NCBI GenBank assembly: GCA_012103455.1
Contig: WLWT01000002.1
Coordinates: 1,035,007-1,099,006, forward strand
Length of the DNA: 64,000 nt
Direction: 5' to 3'
Source of the DNA: Gammaproteobacteria bacterium
GTDB lineage: Bacteria; Pseudomonadota; Gammaproteobacteria; HK1
Shown: in pieces, positions 1 to 8,482 of the stretch
Numbering within the stretch: the stretch's first letter is position 1
Layout: each line of letters begins with the position of its first letter
Notes under the pieces: model-generated
What the model was told of the DNA's origin: nothing
The model's input: the letters and a program-made list of their open reading frames with translations, nothing else
The model's database searches: none
Position numbers and translations under genes: made by a program

Positions 1-10
1 CTTGGCGATA

Positions 11-150
11 GGGCACCGCTAAAAATAGTCATTTTTTCGTGAGTGCAAGGAAGCACCGCGCGCAGAACCGCAGTGTATAGGTCATACATGAGGATTCGAG
101 CACGGCGCTGACGCCGCAATCGCGGAAAAAGTGCATTTTTAGAGGTGCCC
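11..150 (-). repeat. MITE copy 1 (140-bp family)
   Basis: Non-autonomous repeat with inverted ends of the GGGCRCC..CTAAAAAT type, flanked by a 4-bp duplication GATA at 7-10 and 151-154. It lies in reverse orientation relative to the copy at 12041. It carries no gene; the Arg-rich ORFs that cross it in every copy are by-products of the repeat. The 4-bp duplication and shared length define it as a transposed unit rather than a regulatory repeat. Confidence 0.85.
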
Positions 151-207
151 GATAGTTGTTTTGCGCTATTGTGCGCGCAGGACGCTTAACCATGCGACTG
201 GCGATCA

Positions 208-1026
208 ATGCGCATCTACGGTGTCGATTTCACCAGCACGCCCGCGGCCAGAAAGCCGATCACCTGTGCGCTCGGTGAATTGGACGGCACGGCGTTGCGG
301 GTGCGCCGGCTGCAAGCGCTCACATCGTTGCGGGCGTTCGAGCAATGGCTGGCGATGCCTGGGCCGTGGACGGCGGGCCTGGATTTTCCCTTCAGTCAGC
401 CGCGGCGCTTCATCGAAGCCATGGGCTGGCCGGTGCAGTGGGAGGCATTGGTGGCCCACTTGGCCGGCTTGACCCGCGATGAATTCAAAGCTCTCATCAA
501 AACCTACCGTGATGCGAGACCGCCTGGTGATAAACACCACCCGCGGACGGTGGATGCCAAGGCCGGTTCCAAGAGTCCGATGATGGTCTTCGGCGTGCCC
601 GTTGGTCTCATGTTTCACGAGGGGGTGCCGCGGTTGGCGCGCGCTGGTGTCAGCGTGGTGCCCTGCCGGCGCAATGATGATGCTCGGGTTGCCTTGGAGG
701 TCTATCCGGGGCTCGCTGCCCGCACGCTGATAGGCCGCACGCCGTACAAGAATGACGCGAACAAACCAGGAGAGGAGGCCCGGCGTGAAGCCCGTGCGTC
801 CCTGCTGCGGTCCTTGTCAGGTGGGGGGCATCCTTATGCGGTGCGCGTGTCCATGAACCGGGCGTTACGTGAGACGTTGATTGAGGATGCCAAGGCGGAT
901 TGGCTGGATGCCGTGCTCTGCGCCGTGCAAGCCGCGTGGGCCGTTCGGCAAGGGCCTGGCCATGGCGTCCCCGAATCTATCGATACCCTGGAAGGTTGGA
1001 TCGCCGATCCGGCCCTGTACGAATAA
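208..1026 (+). CDS. DUF429 family protein
   Basis: A 272-residue protein of the DUF429 family. It starts with a short strand and GVDF, the first acidic residue expected of this RNase H-like fold, and continues with family-type stretches such as GLDFPFSQP near residue 60 and LEVYPGLAA near 170. No enzymatic role is established for the family. The ATG at 208 is chosen because it leads directly into the first fold strand; an overlapping ORF from 161 is in another frame. It stands alone between MITE copy 1 and a decayed region. The family assignment is by recognition of sequence pattern. Confidence 0.75.
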   Translation: MRIYGVDFTSTPAARKPITCALGELDGTALRVRRLQALTSLRAFEQWLAMPGPWTAGLDFPFSQPRRFIEAMGWPVQWEALVAHLAGLTRDEFKALIKTYRDARPPGDKHHPRTVDAKAGSKSPMMVFGVPVGLMFHEGVPRLARAGVSVVPCRRNDDARVALEVYPGLAARTLIGRTPYKNDANKPGEEARREARASLLRSLSGGGHPYAVRVSMNRALRETLIEDAKADWLDAVLCAVQAAWAVRQGPGHGVPESIDTLEGWIADPALYE

Positions 1027-1140
1027 TCACTATCTTGGCGATCGGGCAACTTTACATTTCTTGACACTCTTGAAATCGGCCGGAAATGCCCAATTCCTAT
1101 CGTTGCCTTCACGATTCAATAGGGATGGGATTGCAAAGCA

Positions 1141-1251
1141 ATGTTTGATTACCGGTATGCGGATTTTCTGATCGACGAGACCGATGTGAGTGCTGCGTGG
1201 TTGTTGGCGGCGGTTTTGCTGGCATTGTTGCCGGGGCTGATGTTGTTGTAA
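1141..1251 (+). CDS. possible 36-residue single-TM peptide
   Basis: A short ATG-initiated frame with a charged N-terminal half and one hydrophobic stretch (AAWLLAAVLLALLPGLMLL). No clear ribosome binding site. It may be a genuine small membrane peptide or the remnant of a larger gene. Nothing else is recognisable between 1027 and 1329. Confidence 0.2.
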   Translation: MFDYRYADFLIDETDVSAAWLLAAVLLALLPGLMLL

Positions 1252-1329
1252 GGCACGGGACGCTGCGTTTGTCTGTGCAAGATCCGCGCCGTAACATGGC
1301 GTCTAGCGAGTAGCCGAGGGTACAGACGA

Positions 1330-1512
1330 ATGAGCGATCGCGAGCGTCAAGTGCGCTTGTTTCGGCATGGTTCCGAGCAAGCTTTGTGTATTCCCGCAGA
1401 GTTTGAAACGGAAGCTCAGGAAGCCGTGGTACACACCGGCTCATCGTTGCCGGGGAAGCCGCCATCCGTACAAAGCATTATCGTCGCGGCGCAGTTGCGG
1501 TACGGAGCGTAA
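1330..1512 (+). pseudogene. VapB-like antitoxin remnant
   Basis: The first 30 residues (RERQVRLFRHGSEQALCIP then EFE) match the start of VapB/AbrB-type antitoxins, whose swapped-hairpin DNA-binding domain begins with a 'VRLFRNGRNQA-RIP-EFE' pattern. After that the reading loses family resemblance, and no PIN-domain toxin follows. I read it as a truncated antitoxin left from a lost toxin-antitoxin pair. Confidence 0.45.
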
Positions 1513-1908
1513 CGGACCCTCACCATCGGTTTTCCCGTTAACGATGAGACGGCGTTGGCCGATGCTCAAGCGTTAAGAGCGCAGCTAGCAGACCTTGACG
1601 GGGTGCAAAGCGCGGAGCTAAGTCAAGTCCAATGGCTGGCCGAGCCCGGCAGTAAAGCGGATTTTGAGACCATGACCGCAGCAGCGGTGATATTGGCGTT
1701 GGTGCCGGTACCCGCGCAATTAGCGGGGCCGGCGGTGATCGATTGGTTACGGGCTTACTTCACCCGCCCCAATCAGCCTAGTGAAGCGCGGGTGGCAGTG
1801 ATGCTCGACAGTGGCGCGCGGGTCGTGGTGGCATTTAACGCCCCGTGATATCGGCGCGGATGCGTTGGTCCGTATTACCCGCTCACTTAAGAGTGCCATG
1901 GAAGAATA
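1513..1908 (+). pseudogene. EACC1-like protein, frameshifted
   Basis: The frame open from 1513 has no ATG. It encodes about 110 residues with a helix (LADAQALRAQLADLDGVQS), a hydrophobic helix (VILALVPVPAQLAGPAVIDWL) and a beta pair (ARVAVMLDSGARVVVAFN). This order resembles the Effector-Associated Constant Component 1 family of conflict systems. It stops at 1848, but the next frame continues with a helical tail (IGADALVRITRSLKSAMEE) to a stop at 1908, so a single frameshift near 1845 is likely. The proximity to an FGE-type remnant fits the kind of system in which EACC1 is found. The family name is tentative. Confidence 0.35.
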
Positions 1909-1929
1909 GGCGCGGCACGTGAGCGGGGG

Positions 1930-2461
1930 CGGAGCGATGCTGAAGCGCATGCCGCCGCGCTCGCCTGGGTGCAAGCCGAGACCAAGACCGCGCTTGAGGC
2001 GCGTGATGCGGCGTTGGCCGAGGTAGCCGCGTTACAAGCGCACTTGGCCTGAGCCCGCACCTTCGCCGCAAGAGACATTCGATGAGAAACGGGCATGCCT
2101 AGCTCAAGAAGCCATCAAAGAGTGCAATAGGGCGCCGCTAAAAATAGTCATTGTTTCGTGAGTGCAAGGAAGCACCGCGCACACAACCGCAGTGTATAGG
2201 TGATACCTGAGGATTCGAGCACGGCGCTGACGCCGCAATCGCGGGAAAAGTGCATTTTTAGAGGTGCCCAATAGTAGGATTGGTGAGCGGCCGTTCATAT
2301 TCCAATGCCGGCTTGCGGATGGCTCGTGGGGGCCGCAGATGGTGGTCATCCTGAAAGGCACTTTTCTCATGGGCTCGCCTGAAGATGAGGAAGGCCGGAA
2401 GGACAACGAGGAACAGCACCAGGTTGTTATCGCGAAGCTTTTCGCCATGAGCCGTTATGCG
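1930..2461 (+). pseudogene. Formylglycine-generating-enzyme-like protein, interrupted and truncated
   Basis: The region 1930-2060 encodes an Ala/Glu-rich coiled-coil-like stretch. From about 2055 a different frame continues through FDEKRACLAQEAIKEC, is broken by MITE copy 2, and resumes with GPQMVVILKGTFLMGSPEDE and a following RKDNEEQHQVVI. The latter is the start of the FGE-sulfatase (SUMF1-type) domain, which normally has about 250 residues. Removing the MITE and one 4-bp duplication joins the two halves in frame (Glu-Cys-Asn-Ser-Arg). Only about the first 50 residues of the domain remain. Confidence 0.55.
2130..2269 (-). repeat. MITE copy 2
   Basis: A 140-bp copy with 4-bp duplication AATA at 2126-2129 and 2270-2273. 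It is inserted within the FGE-like reading frame; conceptual excision restores that frame. Confidence 0.88.
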
Positions 2462-2491
2462 CACTGGATTCCCGCGCTCGCCACAACACCC

Positions 2492-2622
2492 TCAGCGCCA
2501 CGAGATAGTCGCGCATACGCCGTGGGCATTCTCGCTCGCGACGATACCGTCGAAGCCCGCCCGTTCAGCGGCGATGGCCGCAGCGCGCGCTTTGCCGGGC
2601 GTATGTGGTAGATGAGTTTCAT
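2492..2622 (-). pseudogene. Luciferase-like monooxygenase N-terminal fragment
   Basis: On the minus strand an ATG at 2622 (MKL) is followed, after a frame change, by PHTPGKARAAAIAAERAG and FDGIVASENAH. This is the N-terminal pattern of F420-dependent/bacterial luciferase-like oxidoreductases, in which an AEraGFDgi helix-strand is followed by a sEtaHDPF segment. It ends at a stop after about 40 residues. Only a fragment survives, facing the FGE-like remnant. Confidence 0.4.
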
Positions 2623-2642
2623 CGGCGGTTTAGCGCCGCGGC

Positions 2643-3017
2643 CTAGCCCCGTATGACATTGACTTTGTCGCCGTAGAAAGCCACCAGTCCTCGGATCTCA
2701 TCGACTTCGGGAAACGGATCCTCGTAGCTCCAGGCGGCGTTTTCCAAGGTTTCCCCGCCGCTCACGATGGACCAGTAGCTAGCCTCGCCCTTGAACGGAC
2801 AGAACGTGCTGTGCTCCGTGCGCTGGAAATAAGTCTCAGCCAACGCATCGAGCGGAAAATAGATGACCGGTGCGTGTTTGCTCTCATGCAGTTCAACAGC
2901 CCTGTCGCTGGCGGCTACTTGCACGCCGTTGACTTCAGCCCGGGCCGCGAAGCGCTCCGGGCCTAGGGCGACTTTGTAGTCGGGATGTTGGTGAAATAAC
3001 GATTCCTTGGAGGCCAT
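2643..3017 (-). CDS. DUF427 domain protein
   Basis: A 124-residue protein of the DUF427 family: beta-rich with the family patterns YFPLDAL, HSTFCPFKGEASYWS and AAWSYEDPFPEV. The family has no firmly established biochemical role. The ATG at 3017 is preferred to the upstream in-frame start at 3179, because a GGAG ribosome binding site lies just before it and family homology begins at about residue 15. It is downstream of the rhodanese-like remnant and chrA on the same strand. Confidence 0.8.
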   Translation of the reverse strand: MASKESLFHQHPDYKVALGPERFAARAEVNGVQVAASDRAVELHESKHAPVIYFPLDALAETYFQRTEHSTFCPFKGEASYWSIVSGGETLENAAWSYEDPFPEVDEIRGLVAFYGDKVNVIRG

Positions 3018-3208
3018 ATCAAAATCTCCTCTGCAAAAGATGCGTATGAGAGCAATGGTTCCGTAGGATAACTCATGGCGCGCCACGCGCTGATGTCGCC
3101 GCGCGAGATGTGTGCATCGTAACCGCGCTCGGGTAGCGCCGCGACCGTGTCCTGGCTGATCCAAAATCCGTACATGCAATACGTGACGGGCTCAAAGAAG
3201 CGTTGCAA
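2963..3208 (-). pseudogene. Rhodanese-like domain remnant
   Basis: The first 50 residues (VTYCMYGFWISQDTVAALPERG followed by YDAHISRGDISAW) resemble the C-terminal half of a rhodanese domain, with the active-site loop C-x-x-G and the final GGI-AW-type strand degraded. Such domains occur at the end of ChrB-type chromate resistance proteins, which fits its position 16 bp downstream of chrA. It has only a TTG start, lacks an N-terminal half and runs into the DUF427 gene. Probably a decayed remnant. Confidence 0.4.
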
Positions 3209-3224
3209 AAAGGCTGCGCGGTGG

Positions 3225-4556
3225 CTACATGAGCGCGGCGATTTCAGCGGCGGCGATGCCGAGTACGCCGCCGCCGATGACGGTCCAGACGACGCCTATA
3301 TGCAGACGCAGGAGGGCGATGGCGGCGATGATGGCCAGCACCAGGGCAGGCAGATCCAGTGAGGTCCATTGCGGCGCCAATATCTCGAGGCCGGCTACCG
3401 GCAAAGTGGTGACCTCTTTGAAGAGAACGTGAACGCCGAACCAGACCGCCAGGTTCAAGATGACGCCGACTACGGCGGCGGTGATGGCCGACAAGGCGGC
3501 GCTCAAGTAACGGTTGTAACGCAGGCGCTCCACGTACGGCGCGCCCAGGAATATCCATAAGAAGCAGGGCACGAAGGTGACCCAGATGGTCATGGCAGAG
3601 CCGATGAGCGCCGCCGTGCCGGGCGCTAAAGGTGCCGGGTAGCGGTAGGCCCCCAGGAAGCCCACGAATTGAGTGACCATGATGAGTGGACCCGGCGTGC
3701 TTTCCGCTAGACCGAGGCCGTCCAACATCTCACCTGCCGTCAGCCAAGCGTAGGTCTCCACCGCCTGTTGCGCCATGTAAGCGAGCACGGCGTAGGCGCC
3801 ACCGAAGGTGACCACGGCCAATTTGGAGAAGAACAAACCTTCTTGAACGAAAGTGTGTTCACTGCCCAGCCAGAGGGCGGCGATGATGATGGGTGCCGCC
3901 CAGAGCGCTACGCCAGCGATGGCGATGGCGGCGCTGGTCGCCAGTGACCGCGCTGGTTTCGTGCCAGTGGCCGCGGCCTCATCCTCTGGCGCTTGGCTTG
4001 AGAGTACGGCGAAGCGGGTATCGCCGCTGCGCACGCCTAGCACGCCGATGGCGCCAGCGGTGAAGACGATGAGCAGGAAGGGCAAATCGCCTAGAAAAAT
4101 GGCGAGAAAGGCTGCTAAAGCGATGATCTGCATGATGCCGTTTTTGAGAATGCGCTTGCCGATGCGCAGCAGCGCCTCCACCACGATGACCAATACAGCC
4201 GCTTTGATGCCGAGGAACACAGCGCTTAGCAGCGGCATGTCTTGATAGGCGGCGTAGATATAGCTCAAGGCGAGGATGACGGCGGCGCCGGGGATGATGA
4301 AGAGCAGCCCGGCAGCGAGCCCACCCCGCACGCCATGTAGCAACCATCCAACGTAAGTGGCCAACTGCTGGGCCTCGGGTCCAGGGAGCAGCATGCAGTA
4401 GTTGAGCGCGTGTAGATATTGCGCCTCGCTCACCCAGCGCTTTTCCTCCACGAGGATGCGGTGCATGAGGGCGATTTGACCGGCTGGGCCACCGAAGCTC
4501 AGCAGGCCGATTTTGCACCAGACCTTCAGCGCCTCGGCAAAGTTGGGTGAGTGCAT
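3225..4556 (-). CDS. chrA: Chromate transporter ChrA
   Basis: An inner-membrane CHR-family transporter, about 443 residues from the ATG at 4556. It shows the two homologous halves typical of long ChrA proteins: the first begins VWCKIGLLSFGGPAGQIALMH with LPGPEAQQLA after it; the second has FFSKLAVVTFGGAYAVLAYM and LAESTPGPLIMVTQFVGF. Around ten hydrophobic segments are visible. Known members export chromate, sometimes with sulfate antagonism. An in-frame ATG at 4625 adds 23 non-conserved residues that overlap a decayed antitoxin gene, so the later start is preferred. Confidence 0.85.
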   Translation of the reverse strand: MHSPNFAEALKVWCKIGLLSFGGPAGQIALMHRILVEEKRWVSEAQYLHALNYCMLLPGPEAQQLATYVGWLLHGVRGGLAAGLLFIIPGAAVILALSYIYAAYQDMPLLSAVFLGIKAAVLVIVVEALLRIGKRILKNGIMQIIALAAFLAIFLGDLPFLLIVFTAGAIGVLGVRSGDTRFAVLSSQAPEDEAAATGTKPARSLATSAAIAIAGVALWAAPIIIAALWLGSEHTFVQEGLFFSKLAVVTFGGAYAVLAYMAQQAVETYAWLTAGEMLDGLGLAESTPGPLIMVTQFVGFLGAYRYPAPLAPGTAALIGSAMTIWVTFVPCFLWIFLGAPYVERLRYNRYLSAALSAITAAVVGVILNLAVWFGVHVLFKEVTTLPVAGLEILAPQWTSLDLPALVLAIIAAIALLRLHIGVVWTVIGGGVLGIAAAEIAALM

Positions 4557-4588
4557 ATCGGGGGTTGCATGTGTGGGTAGCTGGCGAT

Positions 4589-4735
4589 GCGAAGTATTCT
4601 CGCGCGGCGGCAGCTTGCTGGCCACGGCGGATATTTTCCAGCACGTAGCGCCGGTAGATCATTTTCTTCGGTAGCCACATTGCCGGGTAGCCGCTGCAGA
4701 GCTTCCAAGGCTTCCTGTTTGGCGGTTTGCATCAC
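4589..4735 (-). pseudogene. Small antitoxin-like protein, frameshifted
   Basis: One frame starts MMQTAKQEALEALQRLP and another continues with MIYRRYVLENIRRGQQAAAA. Together they reproduce the usual arrangement of a small antitoxin-like protein (helix ending in LP, then EEImYRLYVLekIrrG). The two halves are in different frames, so it is broken, and no toxin gene is adjacent. The 260 bases between 4736 and 4999 contain only a 66-codon frame with no recognisable features. Confidence 0.4.
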
Positions 4736-4999
4736 CGTTACCTCATAGAATTCGATGATTGGCTGCCAGGAGCAGCGCGCTTTGTGGTACCCCTGGGTTA
4801 CCTGTCGCGCCTGGCAGACGTAGCACAGAGCCCCGGCGGTCGGAAACAGTTAGCCACCGTACTCGACTCATTCCAAGGACAGCACTGGGGGTATTCAACC
4901 TATCCGGGAATAAAACCGGATGTGTAATTTTTTTATAGAGTGAAGTATGTCTAGGGGGGGATCCGGCTCAGTTGTGCTTCGCGGTGTAGCATACGGTTC

Positions 5000-6400
5000 A
5001 TGGAAATCCCCTCTCCTAAGGCCAGCCGCTGGTCTGATCTCCTCCATGCTGAGCACCGCTCAAACATCACTATTCTCGCCGGTGGCATCGGCCTCGGCGC
5101 CGTGAATACCTTTGTCGTCTCCACCGCGCTGCCAAGTGCGGTCTTCGACATCGGTGGGTTGTCACTGCTCAGTTGGACCACCACGCTTTACGTGGTGGCC
5201 GCTATCGTTAGCGCGGCCATAGGCGGGCGGTTCCGGGCCGCGGTGGGTGCCCGGCGCGCTTATGTGCTGGCGGCGTCGGTATTCGGCGCCGGTGCGCTGC
5301 TTTGCGCTCTCGCGCCTGCGATGGATTGGCTCATCGTGGGCCGTGCGCTGCAAGGGGGTGGTGCTGGCTTGTTGACCGGCCTTGCGTACGCGCTGGTGCG
5401 GGCCCTTTTTCCCGAGCGGTTATGGTCCAAAGTCTTCGCTTGTATCTCGGCCATGTGGGGCATAGCAGCGCTGACCGGTCCTTTGTTGGGCGGGCTGTTC
5501 GCCGGTGCCGGATGGTGGCGCGGGGCATTTGTTTTCATGGCTTTGGCCGCGCTCGTGTTCGCACTCTTCGGTTGGATAGCTATCAAGCAGGACAAAGCTT
5601 TACCAACTGCCGAGCGCAACGGCTTGCCTATCGCGCAACTGCTTCTCCTGGCCGCAGCCGTATTTTGCGTGGCCCTCGCCGGCACGGACGTCGGTGGGAG
5701 TATGGCCGGCGTACTGATCATGGCGGGCACCGCGCTGGGGGCGGCTACGCTTTGGGTTGACCGGCATGGTTCTGCCCGTCTATTTCCTAGGGGCGCTTTC
5801 TCCCTCACCGGCACCCTCAGTTGGGGTCTATGGATGGTGTTCCTGATGTCGGCGGCGAACGCCCCCTTCTTCATCTTCGGCCCGCTACTCCTACAAACCC
5901 TGTTTGCCATGGCTCCGTTAGAGGCCGGTTACACGGCAGCGTTGGCCTCCGTGGCCTGGACCGTGACTGCTATCGCTGTGGCCACCTTGCCTGAATCCGT
6001 GGAGCGTCCCGCTATCGTCATCGGGCCGTTGTTCAGCGTGGTGTCCCTGCTCGGCATCGCCACCAGCATTAGCTCGGTATGCTTGGCCGGCCTTCTCATC
6101 ACGGTTTATTTCACCGGCGCCGCCATGGGGATCTGTTGGGCATTCATCGGCCAGCGGGTCATGAGCGCCGTTGCAGAAGAGGAGGGCGATATGGCTGGCG
6201 GTGCGATTCCGGCGACGCAGTTGATGGGGATTGCTTTTGGCTCCGCGCTGGCGGGGCTCATCGCCAACCGGGCGGGTTTCGCCGAGGCGCTTAACCTCAT
6301 CAGCGCGAAGAACGTGGCGCTGTCGGTGTTTCCCGCGTTTTTACCTGCCAGCGTTCTGGCAGGTATCTGTGCCTGGTTGCTGGTGCGCAGAGGCGAATAG
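5000..6400 (+). CDS. MFS transporter (multidrug-type)
   Basis: A 466-residue integral membrane protein of the major facilitator superfamily. The cytoplasmic loop motif GGRFRAAVGARRAYVLA after the second/third helix and the GRALQGGGAGLLTGLAYAL motif of the fourth/fifth helix are typical of DHA2-like drug/proton antiporters with 12-14 helices. The N-terminal 25 residues are hydrophilic. It is transcribed towards etfA and separated from it by only 23 bp without a clear terminator. The substrate cannot be deduced. Confidence 0.8.
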   Translation: MEIPSPKASRWSDLLHAEHRSNITILAGGIGLGAVNTFVVSTALPSAVFDIGGLSLLSWTTTLYVVAAIVSAAIGGRFRAAVGARRAYVLAASVFGAGALLCALAPAMDWLIVGRALQGGGAGLLTGLAYALVRALFPERLWSKVFACISAMWGIAALTGPLLGGLFAGAGWWRGAFVFMALAALVFALFGWIAIKQDKALPTAERNGLPIAQLLLLAAAVFCVALAGTDVGGSMAGVLIMAGTALGAATLWVDRHGSARLFPRGAFSLTGTLSWGLWMVFLMSAANAPFFIFGPLLLQTLFAMAPLEAGYTAALASVAWTVTAIAVATLPESVERPAIVIGPLFSVVSLLGIATSISSVCLAGLLITVYFTGAAMGICWAFIGQRVMSAVAEEEGDMAGGAIPATQLMGIAFGSALAGLIANRAGFAEALNLISAKNVALSVFPAFLPASVLAGICAWLLVRRGE

Positions 6401-6423
6401 GCTACGCCAAGAATTCTCCCGGC

Positions 6424-7365
6424 TCAGAGAACTTTGCCGAGTGCCTCGTCCACCTCGGGCACCGCTTTGAACAGATCGGCCACCAGTCCGTAGTCGGCCA
6501 CCTGGAAGATAGGCGCTTCTTCGTCCTTGTTGATGGCGACGATGACTTTGCTGTCTTTCATGCCGGCCAAGTGCTGGATGGCACCGGAAATGCCCACGGC
6601 CACGTAGAGATCCGGGGCCACCACCTTGCCGGTCTGGCCGACCTGATAGTCGTTGGGCACGAAGCCCGCATCCACCGCCGCCCGCGATGCGCCTATAGCG
6701 GCGTTCAGCTTGTCGGCTACCGGCTCCAAGATGGCGAAGTTCTCACCGCTGCCCATGCCGCGGCCGCCGGATACCACCACCCGCGCGGAGGTGAGTTCCG
6801 GGCGCTCGGATTTGGTTAACTCTTGGCCTACAAAGCTCGACAGATCGCAGGCATCCGCCGCCGCCACAGCTTCCACCGCCGCCGAACCACCGTGCGTGGC
6901 CACGGCTTCAAAAGCGGTGGCACGCACGGTGATGAGTTTGCACGAGTCGGACGATTTCACCGTGGCGATGGCGTTGCCGGCGTAGATGGGACGCTCGAAG
7001 GTATCCGCATCTTTGATGCCTTGAATATCGGCGATGGGCTGAACGTCCAGTAAAGCGGCGGCGCGGGGCAGGAAGTTTTTGCCCACCGTGGTGTGGTTAG
7101 TCAACACATGGCTGTAGCCGTCGGCTACGGAGACGACCAGGTTTGCCAGGCTCTCGGCCAACGGGTGGGCGTATTGCTCGGCCTCGGCCAGGCGCACTTT
7201 GGCCACTCCCGGCACTTTGGCGGCGGCATCGGCAGCCCCTTGGCAAGCACTGCCGGCCACCAGCACGTGCAACTCGCCTTGCAATTGTTGCGCGGCGGCG
7301 AGGGTGCTCAAGGTGGCCGCGCTCAGTTCGGTGTTGTTGTGCTCTGCTATGACGAGTATGGCCAT
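6424..7365 (-). CDS. etfA: Electron transfer flavoprotein alpha subunit
   Basis: A 313-residue FAD-binding ETF subunit that accepts electrons from acyl-CoA dehydrogenases and passes them to ETF-ubiquinone oxidoreductase. The C-terminal FAD domain signature is clear: VVSGGRGMGSGENF, then PNDYQVGQTGKVVAPDLYVAVGISGAIQHLAGMKDSKVIVAINKD. Length matches bacterial EtfA. It follows etfB by 2 bp, so the two are one transcription unit. It is functionally linked to the divergent ETF-QO and acyl-CoA dehydrogenase genes. Confidence 0.95.
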   Translation of the reverse strand: MAILVIAEHNNTELSAATLSTLAAAQQLQGELHVLVAGSACQGAADAAAKVPGVAKVRLAEAEQYAHPLAESLANLVVSVADGYSHVLTNHTTVGKNFLPRAAALLDVQPIADIQGIKDADTFERPIYAGNAIATVKSSDSCKLITVRATAFEAVATHGGSAAVEAVAAADACDLSSFVGQELTKSERPELTSARVVVSGGRGMGSGENFAILEPVADKLNAAIGASRAAVDAGFVPNDYQVGQTGKVVAPDLYVAVGISGAIQHLAGMKDSKVIVAINKDEEAPIFQVADYGLVADLFKAVPEVDEALGKVL

Positions 7366-7367
7366 GA

Positions 7368-8117
7368 TTAAATCACCTTCGCTTCATTCTTGAGCTTGCC
7401 GACCAGCGCTTCAGCCGACTCGACGATGACACCGGCTTGCCGGCCTGGCGGGTCATTGACGCTCAACACCGTGACCCGCGGGGTCACGTCCACCCCCAGT
7501 TCGCCCGGTTCCAGAGCGTCGATGGTTTTTTTCTTCGCTTTCATGATGTTCGGCAAGGAAGCGTAGCGCGGCTCATTCAAGCGCAGATCGGTGGTGATCA
7601 CCGCCGGCATCTTGAGGGTGACGGTCTCTAAGCCGCCATCCACCTCGCGGGTGCAGTTCATGCTGTCGCCGGCTATGTCGATGTTGGAGGCGAAAGTGCC
7701 CTGGGACCAACCGAGCAGCGCTGCCAGCATCTGACCGGTTTGCCCATTGTCCATGTCGATGGCTTGTTTGCCCAGGATGACCATGCCGGGCGCTTCTTTT
7801 TCCACCACCGCTTTTAGGATCTTGGCCAGGGCCAAGGGTTCTAAAGCGTCATCGGTCTTGACATGAATACCGCGATCGGCGCCCATGGCAAGGGCCGTGC
7901 GAATGGTTTCTTGCGCCTGCCGTGGCCCGATGGACACAGCGATGATTTCTTCGGCCAATCCATTCTCTTTCAGCCGGATGGCCTCTTCGACGCCTATTTC
8001 ATCGAACGGATTCATAGACATCTTGACGTTGGCGGTCTCGACGCCGGAGTTGTCCGCTTTGATACGGATCTTGACGTTGTAGTCGATGACCCGTTTAACC
8101 GTGACAAGAACTTTCAT
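7368..8117 (-). CDS. etfB: Electron transfer flavoprotein beta subunit
   Basis: A 249-residue ETF beta subunit. It starts MKVLVTVKRVIDYNVKIR and contains the family segments MNPFDEIGVEEAIRLKE and the AMP-binding LGKQAIDMDNGQTGQMLAALLGW, as well as the recognition-loop region LRLNEPRYASLPNIMKAKKK that contacts acyl-CoA dehydrogenases. First gene of an etfBA unit transcribed away from the ETF-QO gene; a perfect palindrome lies in the 365-bp divergent region. Confidence 0.95.
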   Translation of the reverse strand: MKVLVTVKRVIDYNVKIRIKADNSGVETANVKMSMNPFDEIGVEEAIRLKENGLAEEIIAVSIGPRQAQETIRTALAMGADRGIHVKTDDALEPLALAKILKAVVEKEAPGMVILGKQAIDMDNGQTGQMLAALLGWSQGTFASNIDIAGDSMNCTREVDGGLETVTLKMPAVITTDLRLNEPRYASLPNIMKAKKKTIDALEPGELGVDVTPRVTVLSVNDPPGRQAGVIVESAEALVGKLKNEAKVI

Positions 8118-8482
8118 GGCTGCTAGCTACTGTGTGATGTGGATGGTGATGAACGACCGCGGCGGGCGCGAAAATAGCAAAAAAGAATCAGTGAAAAAGA
8201 ACCGGCAAAAAAGACGGCGAAGAGTAAAAGCTAAGGCTGCTCTGGTGCAATAGCCCACCTGATAATGCAGCCGAGGCGAGAGCATAGCATGTCGCCTGGA
8301 ACGAATTTTTACGCGCTCCAGCGGCACTATACTGACGTTTACGTAAACGTCAATTTACCGCTCACGCACCCGTCAATTCACTTGCCAAGCGGCGCCGGTT
8401 GCGTTTTTGTAGTGCGTGATACCGAACCGGGGGCGTGGAGCCATTCTCCGCCCAGTCAAATGCCTGCACGAGGAGACCTTAA
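8118..8482. promoter_or_regulatory. Divergent promoter region of etfBA and ETF-QO
   Basis: The 365 bp between the divergent etfB and ETF-QO starts hold no convincing gene. The region must contain promoters for both directions. It includes the palindrome at 8333-8352 and an AGGAG ribosome binding site at 8471-8475, which selects the GTG start of the ETF-QO gene. Confidence 0.6.
8333..8352. promoter_or_regulatory. Perfect 20-bp palindrome, probable operator
   Basis: The sequence TGACGTTTACGTAAACGTCA is identical to its own reverse complement. Its ACGTAAACGT core resembles the site reported for the MerR-family regulator LiuR of branched-chain amino acid degradation, whose regulon often includes etf genes and ETF-QO in proteobacteria. 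The sequence and position are seen directly; the LiuR assignment is inference. It lies 131 bp upstream of the ETF-QO start. Confidence 0.6.

Noticed and set aside
2104..2448. ORFs with the repeated reading GTSKNALFPRLRRQRRARIL and its relatives at several places
   Set aside because: They recur only where a MITE copy lies and are read-through of the repeat, so they are not genes.
3853..4245. Plus-strand ORFs opposite chrA, etfBA, cydAB and the carboxylase genes
   Set aside because: Long antisense frames are expected in high-GC coding DNA; none shows a family pattern or ribosome binding site.
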